DNA of 64,000 nt from Apostichopus japonicus (GCF_037975245.1 NC_092568.1:13975501-14039500), one strand, 5' to 3'; counted from the stretch's first letter, positions 37,501 through 47,780 are shown. The notes: a model not told the origin generated them from the letters alone. A program made the numbers and translations.

Positions 37501-40500
37501 TCTCTTTAGCAGTATATGCATTGCCTTTTACCCAAACCATTATAGGTCTACACTGGGACACTCACCCCTCATAAATTCTTTAGGCCTATTATGTGCTTAG
37601 ACAGTTCATTCAATAAATACAGTAGGCAACAGTCTATTGAAATGAACTTCAATCCAGGGGGCTCAATAGAACTGCTTTGAAACTATGTAAGGCACATGGG
37701 CCCAATTAAAGTATTAAACGCACAATGGCCTATCTAGCGATTCACACAACCCAACTGTTTACCTTAATGCAAACATGGTCCAATTATTATACAACTTCAT
37801 GCATGAGTGATTAAACACTTTGAGGTGGACAGGTGAGGTGATACTGGGCACTTCCTGTGTATAGGCTAACTGAAGAGGTAAAAGTATCAACAACACAGGT
37901 TACTGTTCCATATGTTACTTATTCTCAAATAAGTTAAACACTATACTGTACAGGTATTTTTTAGTGTCATGTAACTTATATTTTAAGACACAAAAACATG
38001 TTCATAGTTCATACTATAATTTGCAAGAATTTACACTATATTTACAATAGAGTACACTCTATGTAGTTTTCATTGTTACTTGAGAGATCTACTTGGCGAG
38101 CGAGTTGTAAAAGTTACACTGTGAATATGTTTGCTCACTTTTCATGTTTATGTGATGGTGTTGCATTATATGTAACAAGACAATGTGACATGTGTAATTT
38201 GACAAACCATAGCCCTTGGAGGCACCAACAGTTTGATACTTGTCCATTCTCTAGATTATGGAATTATGCATCTCGTTAGGAAATAAAGTTGGTTGATTTG
38301 AGCATCCAATATATTATTTATTTGAATTAAGTCTAATCGGTAAACTCACAAAGTTATAGATCATGGTGCTCTGTTCTTTGGATGTAACCCAACCCCCTAC
38401 CAGAAGATGCCATTTTCTTGTAGTTTCTATGCTCCTCCACAAGTTCCACATGAATTTTAAGGAATTCTATATAATTTGAAGTTTTTCCCACTTATAGGTG
38501 GGAAAAACCGCCTGGTAAAAACTGGCCAACCCTACCCCCCCCCCCCCCTTAACATCAATATGGATGCCCTGGCCTAAATATGTCTGACAAGATGCATAAA
38601 TTTAGACAATACAGTATATAATATTAGAAATACAATATTAAATAATTATAGCTAGCTTATCAAAATGAATTAGAGGATAAATTAGGCAATTTCATACTGT
38701 TTATAAGCTAGTCTAACCTAATTGGAGCAGGCCCTTCAAAATAGAAAACCTAAAGGATGGTGAAAAAGTTTGAGCAACTTAAAAAGTTGAATGCCCAGTT
38801 TCTTGATGACACTTTGCAGAAATGTGTAATGGACAGTCATTATTCATTATTAATGTATTATTTAAGTGGTTACTGCTAAGAAAATTTGTTGTTGAGTGTT
38901 ATAAAATTTTACTGCCATATTGAATAATTACTTTTTGTACTGTAACTGCCAACTTCATGAGGAATGGATCTGGGCATCAACAAAAATTGTGGCTAAAGAA
39001 AAGTGGGATAGACAGCATATGAGGAGTGGGGTATGGCACGTATATAGAAGGAACAGGAGATGCAAATTTGGTAAATTAAAACCCACCCCCCCCCCCTCCA
39101 AACAAGGGAAAAACAATTTTTGTAGCAAAACCACTGGTAAGGGATATCTTTTCCATCTCTTTTATTGTTTATATGCATGTTTTTGATACCATGTTCAATG
39201 TTTACTTCAATAAAAAGTACTTGAAAATTGACATGTGGTTTAAATTTGTGTACGTTTTTAATTCTGTACGTACATAACTTGACGTGTACGTCCATAACCA
39301 TAATTCTGTAAGTCCAAAACCACAGTGAAATAGACATGGGACCTACTGAGAAGCATGATATGAATTAATTCATTTTGTGTTTGGAAGCTTAGAAACCTGT
39401 CATTAGGCACAGTACTTCATTTGTTTTCAAGACCGGAGAGTTCACAGAGTTTTTGAAATACATAAAAAAAGAATAAAAAATCAGTTTCTCTGCGAATGTC
39501 CCAAAGTAGCTATTTTTAGATTGTTACTCGGCAATAATAATAGCCGGGCAGCTGGTATTTGACATAATTATAGAACTACGTAAGGTACATGACTTGACCA
39601 CATAAAAAGTTAATACTCTTGGCTTGGATTACATGACTTTTTAAACTCCCCGTCAATAAGTAAATATGGAACTGCCCATTTTCAGCATAGGCTACAGCTT
39701 AGGACCATAGCTACTGTACAATATGTACATAGAACATTTCATGTTAGGTGACATCATAATGTCCACCCACACCCCATCTAAAAAGGGAGGTATCGGTGAG
39801 GAAATACATTTATGAACACAATTTTAACATTCAATATTAAGGATCTAATGTCAGGTCGTAAATTGAAGACGACAGTGAATTTACAACAGCAGAGATGCCA
39901 AGGTCAGATGTTTTTTAGGCGGGTGAAAATTGTCTGGTGCTGTTGGTTACGTACACCATCTAAGCGGAGCGCCACCATGAGTTGGCGTGAAGCGTACAAG
40001 AAAATTTTGGGATCTTACGGCCCCTCAGATGGCCGGAAACATCACTTCCCGGGTCATCTAAGCTGAATCTATAGTGTCTCCATATTTGTATTGTGTCTGT
40101 TTTTTTTTTCATTCCAGAGGATAAAATATCTTGAAATAAAAAAAATCTCTGAAATTTTGCAGACGCTGTGGCGTTCACGTGTGTCGTAACGGTAGTATTT
40201 TTCACGAATCGTATAGGTAACGGTGCTTTCAGCCAGGCATATTTAGCACGATCGGCTTTCAGTAATTTCCGATCCTGGCGGTTCTGAGATAATTCGCATT
40301 TTGGTGTGATGAAATGAATTTCACGCTAGCAATGATACACTTTCACAGGAAAAACTCTGTGGGCCTACAATGCGGGAGATTCTTCAAAAATGCGGGAGCT
40401 TTTTGGAAAATGCGGGAGATTCGGACAGGTGGGCGGGAGACGACCCGAAAATGCGGGTGACACCCGCCCAAAGCGGGTGACTTGGCAGCACTGCAACAGA

Positions 40501-43500
40501 TTATGATGGAGATCAGTTTGCATTTCCTTGCAACAAAGTACAGTATACAGTACTAATGTTTTATGCAAATTCATTTTGGACCGCAAACAATTTGTTGAAA
40601 TATCTGTGGCTGCTGCCTCTTGTATAATGTTCCTACCACATGATTGTTCTTTGACCATATGATTATGCACAAGATGCATAGATACCATTTTAATTTTGCC
40701 TTCATTGATTCCTTGAGGAGTGTAATGTTGTTGCAGACTGGTTGGTCATATTCTGTGGTCGTTACACACGTCACTTCCTGTGAAGCATTTGAAAACTTGT
40801 ATCTGTTTAGGCTCGAGTATGGGCATTAATCTTATTTGTTGTTTTATTCACATTACTGTGCTCTTTTTTATATTGATATTTTTATGTTCTTTATTGTGGT
40901 TTATAACCCTGTCTTATATCATTTTTTACTTTTATTGCTGTTGTTATTACTTTTAGGTTTTCTTAAGTTTGGTAATCTTATATTCCAGGTATCGGATCTT
41001 TTGTACAGTGCTCTTGACCATGTTTTATTTCATGGTAACAGCACTTTAATATGTTTTTTTTATTTATATTATATATGGCTGGAGTGAAGAAACATGAATC
41101 TATTGTTTTTCATCCGTCCAAAGCATAGATCATGCTTCACATAACCATTGATTAATTGTCATACAAGCAAGAGAAAAGCAACACAAAAATTGACGAAGAG
41201 CACTTTCCCATTTCGTATGAGTTCTGAGAGGGTAGGCTGTATTTAAGGTCTGAAAATATCACTGATTTACAATATTTAGGCACAATTATGTAGTTTAACG
41301 TTAATTTTGTGTGCACAGATACTGCTTGGTTTTCACTCTATTTGCTGCAATCTGACCTTATGTCATGCAAAACCCAGAACGTCAGACTGACATAATTTTC
41401 TTTTGACCAAATATTGCACTATGATTGGCTGTAAGTAGAAACTTTCTAAAAATTTTTGTTCAGAAGTAAGTCAGTCTTGCCACACATTTTAAAGCTGTAT
41501 CATGCATTTCATTATAAAGACACAAAAAATGATGCCTATGTGATGACTTATATCATCTTTGACAGGTTCCCTATGATGAGGTACTTCTTTTCCACAGGAA
41601 TAAGCCCTTTGACAAACAATGAGCACATGAAAGTTTTGTTATAAACAAGCCAACGAACACAGACACGTATCTAGGGGGGACGTTGGGGGCGCGTGCCCCC
41701 CGGGTAAGAAAAACAGGAGAGAAAAAAAGAAGAAAAAAGGGAAAAAAGAGAGGAGGAAGGAGAGGAAGGAAGGGAAAAGAAAAAGAAGAAAGCGAGAAAA
41801 AGGAGAAAAGGAGTGAGCAGAAGTAAAACACCAAGACATTGGGAAGAGAAAGAGGAACAGTGACATAATTACAGCGCTGATCCCTATTATATACACAGGG
41901 TAGCCAGTGACGGATCAAGGATTTCGGAAGGGGCGTGCGCCTCAGCCTACCCCTTAAACCGACAACTCCATTTTTGACGTTACATATTTCCTCTCTCACT
42001 AATATATATATAAATACTATATATAGTATATCATGACGCGTGTGTGTGTGTATGGACGCCTTAAACAATTGTACAATTGTGCTATGAAACAAACTGTGGC
42101 TGGTCTTGAACTCGACCAAGTCGTCGGGGAACATGACGCATTTCGGTATTAGACCAGGATCTATATGCGAACTGCACCAGACATATGTCCTTCGATGCAA
42201 CACTGCCATCCAGAGATAAATATACACTCCGACCTGAATGCTAATTGTTACCCCAAACCTAGTACCGTAACTCATACAATGAAGGGCGTATCATTGCCGG
42301 GGGGGGGGGGGGCGGATGCACCCATCACTTCTTGAGATTGTTCCCATCTGCATGAAAACGCGTGCCCACACACTACGCCCACCCCTCTAATCGCTTCCCG
42401 ATGAGTTATGAAACTTAAAGCAGCATTTTGCGTTTGGTCGCCGTTTTCTTTTTTTTTGACATGTCCATCAAGTTTTTCACATATATCAATCACAAAACAG
42501 CAAACTAAGATATCAGCCAAGTTTTTCCCTGCCAACATCGTTAATTGGCGAGTAATTAAGGATATTTGCAGAGAATGAGAAAAGTATCCACAACAAAATT
42601 CCACATTTAAAATTAATCGCATACAGTACTCCAAACCCACTAGTTTGAATTCAACCAATCAGAGATGCAGGTTTAGTTATGAGCCGTTGCTAAAAATAGA
42701 TTCAATACTTTGCGTTGGCACAAACAGGGAGTTGTTATGGAACTCCCTGGTACAACTGCTATATAGACTGTACGCAAATCAAGCTTGGTGTTGGATTACG
42801 TATTGGTAAATGACGTTCATAGTGTTTAAATATTCATATTATGGGCGAGGTTAATTGGGATCCCAACGGGAAATATCTTGGAGAAAGTTGAAAGTTGCAA
42901 ATTTTCGACTTTTGTGCCACCATTTGAAGTAAGATTTATATAGATAAGCTAGTTAATAGTTATGTATGTCGTTATGGCATAGTGGAGTCAGTGAGGTTGA
43001 GAAATATCCTAGAAAAGGACGCAAAATGCTGCTTTAATTAATGACCTTAACTCGTAGTACCAAGACTTTGACAAAATCCGGCAGCACACCACTTCATCGA
43101 TAACAAGGGATCGGGTTGTGTTTTAGTGACGTCTAGAGGTCGTGCACTGACCTACATGGAGTGTCACCACTCCCGATTTTGCAATTTCTCAAGATCAGGC
43201 CCCGAAAAATCCCAAAGACACTGTACTGTATGGATATCTAGTGATAATTATTGGGTTAAAAATCCCAAGATCTTCCCTAAACTGAAGGCAAATAGAGAAT
43301 CGAAGCCTTCGGTGTGTAATGAACTTCAAACTGTGCGTCTTTCTAAATGAAAAGAATGTGGGCATTGCCAATAAACAGATAAAGGTTATTTATTTCAGTC
43401 TTATTTCAATTATTCAAATTTGTAAAGCAAACAGCAGATATCACATCATATCAGTGAGGATGAAAATGGCGTTCCGGGATGAACAGCCTCCAAACTGTTT

Positions 43501-46500
43501 ATGTGTGTAGTGTTCGGTTTCGGAAATATCTGGTATTTTTTCATTTCTTTCAACAAAGTTTTATAGTAGCCGTTATAAGAGGTTTTAAAATTTGTACACT
43601 AATATATGGGCGCAGATCCTGGTGGGCACAGCGGGATGCGTCCCCACCAACTTTTTCAATGGCAGGGAAGCCGGGGATGATGATATACCGTGTCCCCATC
43701 AAGTTCTCTTGACCAAACGTTGCACTTAAAATTCCCATGTATTGAACTTTGGCGCATTTTGATCCAGCATTGTGCAAATGATATGCTATAAAAGACGAGA
43801 ATTATTACTATTGTCACTGTTAGGCATGAATTCTCCGCTGCAGTATTCACACATTCAATCATGTGAAACATCATCTATACACGAGGGTGGTAAATTGTGG
43901 TCAGCAAAACGAACTGAGTGCGAACACAACAATCGTTAACAACTCACACTGTGTGTTGCCAATTTAAGCTAGCTTCACGTCTAGTTCTCATTTTTTTATC
44001 CACAGTTGTTAAATATAGGATGGAAATCGCATTTGCAGCAGTCTATAATTGTTTTCTGGGGGAGGACCCCAGACCCATCGTATACAAAAGTTGGATTATT
44101 TTTCCCCTGAATTTTTTTCTGGCTAATTTCTAAGCCATGAGATCTAAAACTTAAGGAGGTTTGGGAGCATCATTGGGTCTGGGAAGTGTTATTTCCGGCG
44201 ATCTGGGAGGTAAATTTGCCCAAAACTATCTTGTACGCTACGCGCGAACCCATGGTCGCGCTCCGCTTAGTTAGTATCAGAGAACAGACACGCGATCCCA
44301 CCATTATCCAAGAAGGCTGATCTTCATGCGTCCATGCACCAATAAATTAACTGTGTCTGAATTTTCGAAGATTCCCTGACCAACATTCTTAAACATACTT
44401 CCCTCTACTCGTGCAATTTTGAGCGGTCTGTTAGGGGTTGGAGGCGGCTTTTTCTATATTGGTTGTCCATATAGGTGAAAATTTGTGCAACTTTATGTGT
44501 ATGTTTAGAAGTGAGTTATTTCACGATAAATGTGAATTTTTAAATTCTGAACAAATAATGGGCTTGAAACCTTAAAATGTGGGACTGACGGGTATTGTGG
44601 GCCGCGACGTAAAATCACCTACAAAAGCAATGACCCACAGGAGATGCAATGAGGTCGAACATGATAGGTGACTGGTGACAATCTTCAAAAAGGTTATGGA
44701 TCATAACAAAACTATTGGAAAATATTTGGTTCTCAGGCAAAAGTGTACATCTGGTTGGTCATTTTCAAGCCCGAGATGTGCCATTTCCGGTCATCTGGGG
44801 GGTATAAAAACCAGAAATTTTCTTGTACGCTGCGTACCAACCGATGGTGGCGCTCCGCTTAGATAGTAATTCGCGCCCCCCGGGTTAGAAAATCCTGGAT
44901 ACGCCCCTGGAACATAAGCAAGTTTGTAAACAAACTTATCTACTGTACATGAAACACACCTGTAAAGTGTAATGTACCATCGCTAACCTTCATATGTAAT
45001 GTACAGGACAGCCGTATGTCTATAATAGCCTACACATGCTCTTGCTAATTGCAAATGTCAAACAAATAGAACCCTAGAAAGTATAAGCACAGAACAAGAC
45101 TTACCTGAAGTTCATTGGTAGAACAATACAACATGACAAGTGTCAATTATACTATGTACATACGAAAAACATCCTTGATTCTCAGCAAGACAATCACCAA
45201 GTAACATTTTCTGGGTGTACAATATAGAACTTGTTCGGTCTACAGGGAATCTTTCAATAGTGAAGAAGACATTTGGGAATTATGCATTGGTTTGTGTGTT
45301 TATAAAGGAATGCATAATAGGGCATTTAAAGGCGTAGGATGTCAGTGCTTTAGTTCTTTCCAAAAGCTGTCTCTAGTTCTTAACAATTGTAATCAATCGA
45401 CCAAACAAACACAGAAAATCAAAATTGCTAAGTGGAGACCAGCACAACACCTACTAGGGCAAATTAAGGAATCCCTCAAGTTGTCCCTGGGACAACCTAG
45501 TCTTATTATTTGGTTGTTTGAATGGGGAACTTGGTTGTCTGGAAATACAAAACAAAATATTAACAGCTATCATTATGTACACTGCCTACAAATTGGTAGG
45601 AGAGATGTGTAGATTTATAGCTTTGGGTCTGTAAAACTCAACTTCAGGTAGATCATGGGCCTACTACTATTTTTACTTTATTTCAGTATCTCCATAGTGA
45701 TGGAGGGATATATACCAAATTCTTATATTACTTGTTTGGGGGCTACAATGCATACTGAATTTGATGTAAACTAGTCATCAGCAGGACAACTTCCAAAGCT
45801 CATTTTGGTTGTCCGAAAAGAAATTTGGTTGTCACAGACAATCTTTAAGATTCAATGGCAGGCTACAGTTTATTGGTACTTCAAGGACACAATACATTGA
45901 GTATTGTGTCCTTAAAGTATACACTGTATATAGCAGAAGCAGAGTGAAACTCAGGGGGGCGTCTAGGGGCAGTGAGAATGTCACTTTGGCTTGACAGAGT
46001 TAATTAAAAAATCCCAGCAATATCGACCCAAAAAATATTCCTCTACCCATTCTGTACCAAATTCCTTTGCAATTTAACACAAGGGCACTTGTAATTTACT
46101 AAAGGAATAGAATACTTTATATTAACAAGGAACACATTGCAAATTTTGCACAAGGGAGAGAGAAACATACCGCCGGTGCCCATTCCTCAGTTCTGCTACC
46201 TGTGCATCAGTACACTATCTGCATCACTGATAACTTTTAACCATCTAAAAATAGTACTCACCAAGAAACAGAGACTTGGCCAGTTATGAATAAAATATCT
46301 GTACGTATAGATAGAATATGGCTCGGAAAGATCTTTTGTGATCAACTTCATTATGTCTGGCATTTGGAGTTCCGACTGATATCGCACCAATTCAATAGCA
46401 TTTTCAAAGCCAGCTGGTAAAATTCTGTCTAAATCTGAGTCATCAAGAGGCACTTGCATAGCCAAGTGAGATTTTCCCTGATCATGACCTAATACAAATT

Positions 46501-47242
46501 CTGAGATATTTTCTGGAATTTCTTCCTTTTTTTTCTCTGTGTCCAATGCTCTTTCTGTTCTTGTCTGATCAATAGATTGCTTATTGCCATGGGAGGGCAA
46601 CAAACTTTCTGTGTCAACTGATAAGCATAAAGAAGTGTCATTCCCAAACTGTGACATTTCTTGCAGTTCTAAATTTCCAGACATTTCAACATTACCATTC
46701 AAATCATCATCGTCCAGCAGGGTAATGTGCTCTACACAATCTGTAATTTCTTTCAATGGGTTACTAAACGCATTGCTTTCAACCGCTTGCTTGGTTTGGC
46801 CCTGAACATTAAGATCATTATTGAAATTCTTTTGATCCCACTCACTATGTACAACAAGACCATGCTTCAGACTTAAAGGTTCTGCTACCCGACTGGACAT
46901 CCTAACTTCCCCCATTTGACTCTGAGTTGTCACAGTTACGGCAGAGTTTGCATTTTCCTTGTGCAAAGTGTCCGCTATTGTATAGAAACCATTTATATGT
47001 CTCACATCTGGCAGTAAAGAACTAGATTGTGAATCTAACTCAGAAGATTTCATGTTAGATCTGCTTGTTGATAAATTGATTTTACACACTTCTACTCTTT
47101 GATTTAACTTCAAGGATTTATTCTGTTGGGAAACACCATGCCCATCTACTGATTCATTTGTGACAAGTCGTTGGTCGACCCCTAACGGTTGGCATAGTCC
47201 TGTCCGTATGAGATGATTAACACTAGGCCTGTCCTCTGCCAT
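22418..47242 (-). CDS. NAA30: NAA30, N-alpha-acetyltransferase 30 (NatC catalytic subunit), four coding exons
   Basis: NatC acetylates nascent proteins starting Met-Leu, Met-Ile, Met-Phe and similar at the ribosome; NAA30 is its GNAT-fold catalytic subunit. The joined exons (981, 124, 56 and 138 nt) give 432 residues, against about 362 in human. Residues 1-282 form a poorly conserved acidic Ser/Asp-rich extension. From about 283 the match to vertebrate NAA30 as recalled is very high: [20 protein letters not shown], then [20 protein letters not shown] and [10 protein letters not shown], ending [13 protein letters not shown]. All introns are GT-AG and phases agree. The acetyl-CoA loop reads YRKQKIG where the family motif is RxxGxG/A. 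The ATG has a good context (GCAATGG) and an in-frame TAA seven codons upstream. Intron 1 spans 34866-46261, intron 2 32931-34741 and intron 3 22556-32874; all are repeat-filled. Confidence 0.96.
22556..23445. other. NAA30 intron 3, near exon 4; no other gene seen
   Basis: Contains a G-run at about 22710 and an AT-rich palindromic stretch near 22800-22830. No mobile-element ends were found here. Confidence 0.4.
23452..24478. mobile_element. TIR element with 6-bp target duplication (CAGACNTGTCAAC ends)
   Basis: The left end is CAGACTTGTCAAC and the right end, inverted, CAGACCTGTCAAC. CATTTG flanks both sides (23446-23451 and 24479-24484). Subterminal blocks are built from TCTCCCGG and ACCCGG words on the left and CTCCCTATTTT on the right. 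No transposase was seen in its 1027 bp. The superfamily is uncertain; the CAG start is hAT-like but the duplication is 6 bp. Confidence 0.82.
24560..25140 (+). repeat. GACC-rich minisatellite with unique end
   Basis: Units with TGGTACTCACTAAGGTGGA and CAGTGACCTTCACAA end in AAGCATCACACAAGC, CA-rich sequence, then GGCATAGATTCCTTTTGCC at about 25084-25104. The end faces an inverted relative beginning at 25185. Confidence 0.6.
25185..25835 (-). repeat. GACC-rich minisatellite, inverted relative to the preceding copy
   Basis: It begins with GCCAAAGGAATCTATGTGG, the inverse of the end at about 25084-25104, then a TG-rich tract and units such as GGTGGAGGTTAAGTATCACTTG. A run of 20 G (25506-25525) interrupts it. 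Confidence 0.6.
26243..29800 (-). pseudogene. CR1/Rex/Jockey-like LINE ORF2 remnant
   Basis: Read from 29800 downward, the minus strand shows an AP endonuclease: GITETWLST (about 29750), a GGGLALIYR-like strand and ILAGDFNW (about 29460). After an inter-domain segment (NNQ-type ...[12 protein letters not shown]) comes reverse transcriptase: [13 protein letters not shown] (about 27390), [13 protein letters not shown] (about 27220), and YANDTQVY (about 27120) where YADD is expected. The C-terminal LQRVLN-type region with [15 protein letters not shown] (about 26640) follows, and the 3' end stops at a T-run (minus) near 26243. Frame changes and the D-to-N change in the catalytic box mark it as dead. 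The element at 28172-28902 interrupts it. Confidence 0.85.
28172..28902. mobile_element. TIR element with 6-bp target duplication, inserted in the LINE
   Basis: The ends CAGGGATGTAAGT (28172-28184) and their inverse (28890-28902) are flanked by GTTATA (28166-28171 and 28903-28908). It holds an internal tandem pair of about 75 bp (CTAACACATC...TTAGGCTAGCTC, about 28235-28375) and a duplicated right subterminal block of about 50 bp (AAAACGGATTTCCGTAAAAA). It is 731 bp with no coding capacity. The LINE frame resumes on both sides, so it is younger than the LINE. Confidence 0.88.
30130..32815 (+). repeat. Large GACC-rich minisatellite array, period about 140 bp
   Basis: At least ten diverged units carry the ordered words AGGTTTTCACAATTTGACC, CTGGTGACCCCAAATGACC, TTTGACCTCCACAA, CTTCTTGTACTCAATGTGG and TATGAGATCTG. 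The array closes at about 32777 with GGACGTCACAAATGCACAC and CA-rich sequence, and an internal closure with the same kind of end occurs at about 31700. Perfect AGGTCA-N-AGGTCA direct repeats (minus strand) occur at 31458, 32247 and 32669. Confidence 0.85.
32875..32930 (-). CDS. NAA30: NAA30 coding exon 3
   Basis: A 56-nt exon between ATTCACAG and GTATGT. It completes the Gly of KIG and encodes [18 protein letters not shown], the helix after the acetyl-CoA loop. It matches human TNLVKKAIYAMVEGDCDE position for position. Confidence 0.95.
33040..33356 (-). repeat. tRNA-derived SINE with L2-like tail
   Basis: The minus strand head has a GTGGTCAAGGCAGTGG A-box region and a GTTCGAGTCC B-box (33303-33294). 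Next come a conserved body (GGCAAGGCACTTTATCTCC, ACCCAGGTGTG) and the tail AAAGCGCTTCAAG...GTGCTATGTAAA with an ATT-rich end at about 33047. It sits inside NAA30 intron 2. Confidence 0.8.
33560..33800 (+). repeat. Degenerate 15-bp minisatellite (GACAATTACCCCCNN)
   Basis: About fifteen imperfect units of the type GGACAATTACCCCCC. Read as codons they give Asn-Tyr-Pro-Pro-Asp repeats, which is an accident of the repeat and not a gene. Confidence 0.75.
33890..34105 (+). repeat. Partial SINE or LINE tail
   Basis: GTAGGTTTGATTCGG at about 34005 resembles a B-box region, and CAAAGCGCTTTGAG (about 34045) followed by TATAATGTGCTATACAAAAA is an L2-type 3' end. The 5' part is not clear. Confidence 0.5.
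34106..34741. other. NAA30 intron 2, proximal part; no element recognised
   Basis: C-rich patch at about 34260-34320; otherwise AT-rich, with no supported feature. Confidence 0.4.
34742..34865 (-). CDS. NAA30: NAA30 coding exon 2
   Basis: A 124-nt exon between CTTTCAG and GTGGGT. It encodes [20 protein letters not shown] and [19 protein letters not shown] plus the first base of Gly. This is the central GNAT sheet and the start of the acetyl-CoA pyrophosphate loop. It begins in phase 0 after exon 1 and leaves phase 1 for exon 3. Confidence 0.96.
34866..37195. other. NAA30 intron 1, proximal part
   Basis: Mostly AT-rich. It holds a CA-rich interspersed fragment (35110-35210), a run of 18 G (35846-35863), a 57-bp tandem duplication (36311-36424) and a stretch rich in TTAGGCTA near 36750-36880. 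No coding exon was seen. Confidence 0.4.
36311..36424 (+). repeat. 57-bp tandem duplication
   Basis: Two nearly identical 57-bp units, each with a pyrimidine run and TTACATTTCAGGTAGTAAAA. Each unit carries an acceptor-like CAG immediately followed by a GT. Confidence 0.75.
37210..38534. mobile_element. TIR element inserted in a C-run (CAGGGTTGGC ends)
   Basis: The left end is CAGGGTTGGCATTTT and the right end, inverted, TAGGGTTGGCCAGTTTT. Both sides are poly-C (37196-37209 and 38535-38547), so the target duplication is hidden in the C-run. The subterminal sequence repeats GGGAAAAACC and CCGGTAAAAA. No transposase was seen in 1.3 kb. The end sequence resembles that of the other CAG-ended elements in the window. 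Confidence 0.65.
38548..39883. other. NAA30 intron 1; no element recognised
   Basis: AT-rich, with a C-run near 39080. A short TACGT-rich patch (39250-39310) repeats GTACGT and CGTCCATAA words. Nothing coding was supported. Confidence 0.4.
39890..40493. mobile_element. TIR element with 6-bp target duplication (CAGNGNTGCCAAG ends)
   Basis: The left end is CAGAGATGCCAAGG and the right end, inverted, CAGTGCTGCCAAGT. CAACAG flanks both sides (39884-39889 and 40494-40499). The right subterminal block repeats ATGCGGGAG and GCGGGTGAC. A minus-strand copy of the shared hAT module lies inside at 39957-40065. It is 604 bp with no transposase. Confidence 0.85.
40500..41651. other. NAA30 intron 1; no element recognised
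   Basis: AT-rich, with no supported coding or repeat feature. Confidence 0.4.
42419..43033. mobile_element. Kolobok-like MITE at a TTAA site
   Basis: The TIR AGCAGCATTTTGCGT (42419) is matched inverted at the end (43033). TTAA flanks both sides (42415-42418 and 43034-43037). Copy B of the host element reads straight through with a single TTAA at about 62081, a precise empty site. Its 615 bp have no coding capacity. A short hairpin (CAGGGAGTT/AACTCCCTG) lies at about 42726-42750. Confidence 0.92.
43605..44336. mobile_element. hAT-type MITE nested in copy A
   Basis: The left end TATGGGCGCAGATC and the right end, inverted, CATGGACGCATG are flanked by CACTAATA (43597-43604) and CACCAATA (44337-44344). 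The related element at 10727-11969 reads through this point without the insertion. Copy B has the left end (CATGTGCGCAGATCC) at the same place, so the insertion predates the A/B split. It carries one copy of the shared module (44181-44273). Confidence 0.72.
44918..46195. other. NAA30 intron 1, distal part
   Basis: AT-rich. GTTGTCC/GGACAAC words recur in opposite orientations between 45480 and 45840, including the palindrome GTTGTCCCTGGGACAAC at about 45481. No boundary or target duplication was found. No coding exon was seen. Confidence 0.4.
46262..47242 (-). CDS. NAA30: NAA30 coding exon 1
   Basis: It encodes residues 1-327 and ends CCAAGTCTCTGTTTCTTG|GTGAGT in phase 0. Residues 1-282 are polar and acidic, with runs such as [10 protein letters not shown], and are likely disordered, as in vertebrate NAA30. 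Residues 283-327 begin the GNAT domain with [13 protein letters not shown] and [13 protein letters not shown]. The start codon is the first after an in-frame stop. Confidence 0.96.
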
Positions 47243-47780
47243 TGCTCGCTGTTCGTTACATTAATAAAGCCCTAAGTTAGCCTAGGTAGGTTAGCCTAGT
47301 ATTGTTGTCTGGAATAGGAAAACGAAAATAAGTGTTAAAACTTGAGTATCCTTCACACTAACATTACAAGAATTACTTTCTTGAAACACCTAAAATAATA
47401 CAAAACTGTTATTAAGATGAAAATTTATGATAGCAAGTTCCAAATGTATGTGTAATGTATCTGCACCCAAATGCGAATATTCCACTAAACTCGAAGTCAC
47501 GTTAGTCAGTACAGTGTACATGTTGTACGTACTGTGAGACGAATTGTAAGCAAATGTGCACAGCTAGCTAGCCAGCTCAGCGATATGAAGTTAGTTACTT
47601 ATTACACGTTCCTCGTTTGACATCATTCGCGAATGAGTAAAGTTCTGCTACCTATTCAGTTACTGATTCACGACAATGCTATCGACGTAATATATATGGC
47701 AACCCGAATATTATCTGACATGTTCAAGATTTGGTCGTGGAAAAGCCAGATTTTAGCGTTTTTTTTTTCAAAATAAAGGA
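47243..47780 (-). promoter_or_regulatory. NAA30: NAA30 5' flank and probable promoter region
   Basis: The sequence between the start codon and the tandem array above 47.78 kb must hold the 5' UTR and core promoter if transcription starts nearby. No canonical TATA box lies within 150 bp of the ATG. Short repeats of TTAGCCTA occur at 47277-47300. The transcription start cannot be fixed. Confidence 0.4.

Larger units (their letters stand above)
41660..44909. mobile_element. Mosaic hAT-like element, copy A
   Basis: The left end is CAGACACGTATCTAGG and the right end, inverted, CAGGGGCGTATCCAGG. An imperfect duplication GAACAC/GAACAT lies at 41655 and 44910. Copy B (61261-62935) matches its left two thirds. 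A polypurine tract (41704-41818) follows the left end in both copies. Two later insertions are nested inside: a TTAA element (42419-43033) and a hAT MITE (43605-44336). No transposase was recognised; the long minus-strand frame at 41571-42275 is mostly translated polypurine and was not called. Confidence 0.75.

Noticed and set aside
41571-42275. Minus-strand frame of 234 codons, partly conserved at 61213-61731
   Set aside because: Much of it is a translated polypurine tract (Phe/Leu/Ser runs). It spans a hAT end and matches no family; conservation follows from the two element copies being paralogous.
45292-45612. Plus-strand frame of 106 codons within NAA30 intron 1
   Set aside because: No family motif, no splice support, and ordinary amino-acid composition for random AT-rich DNA.
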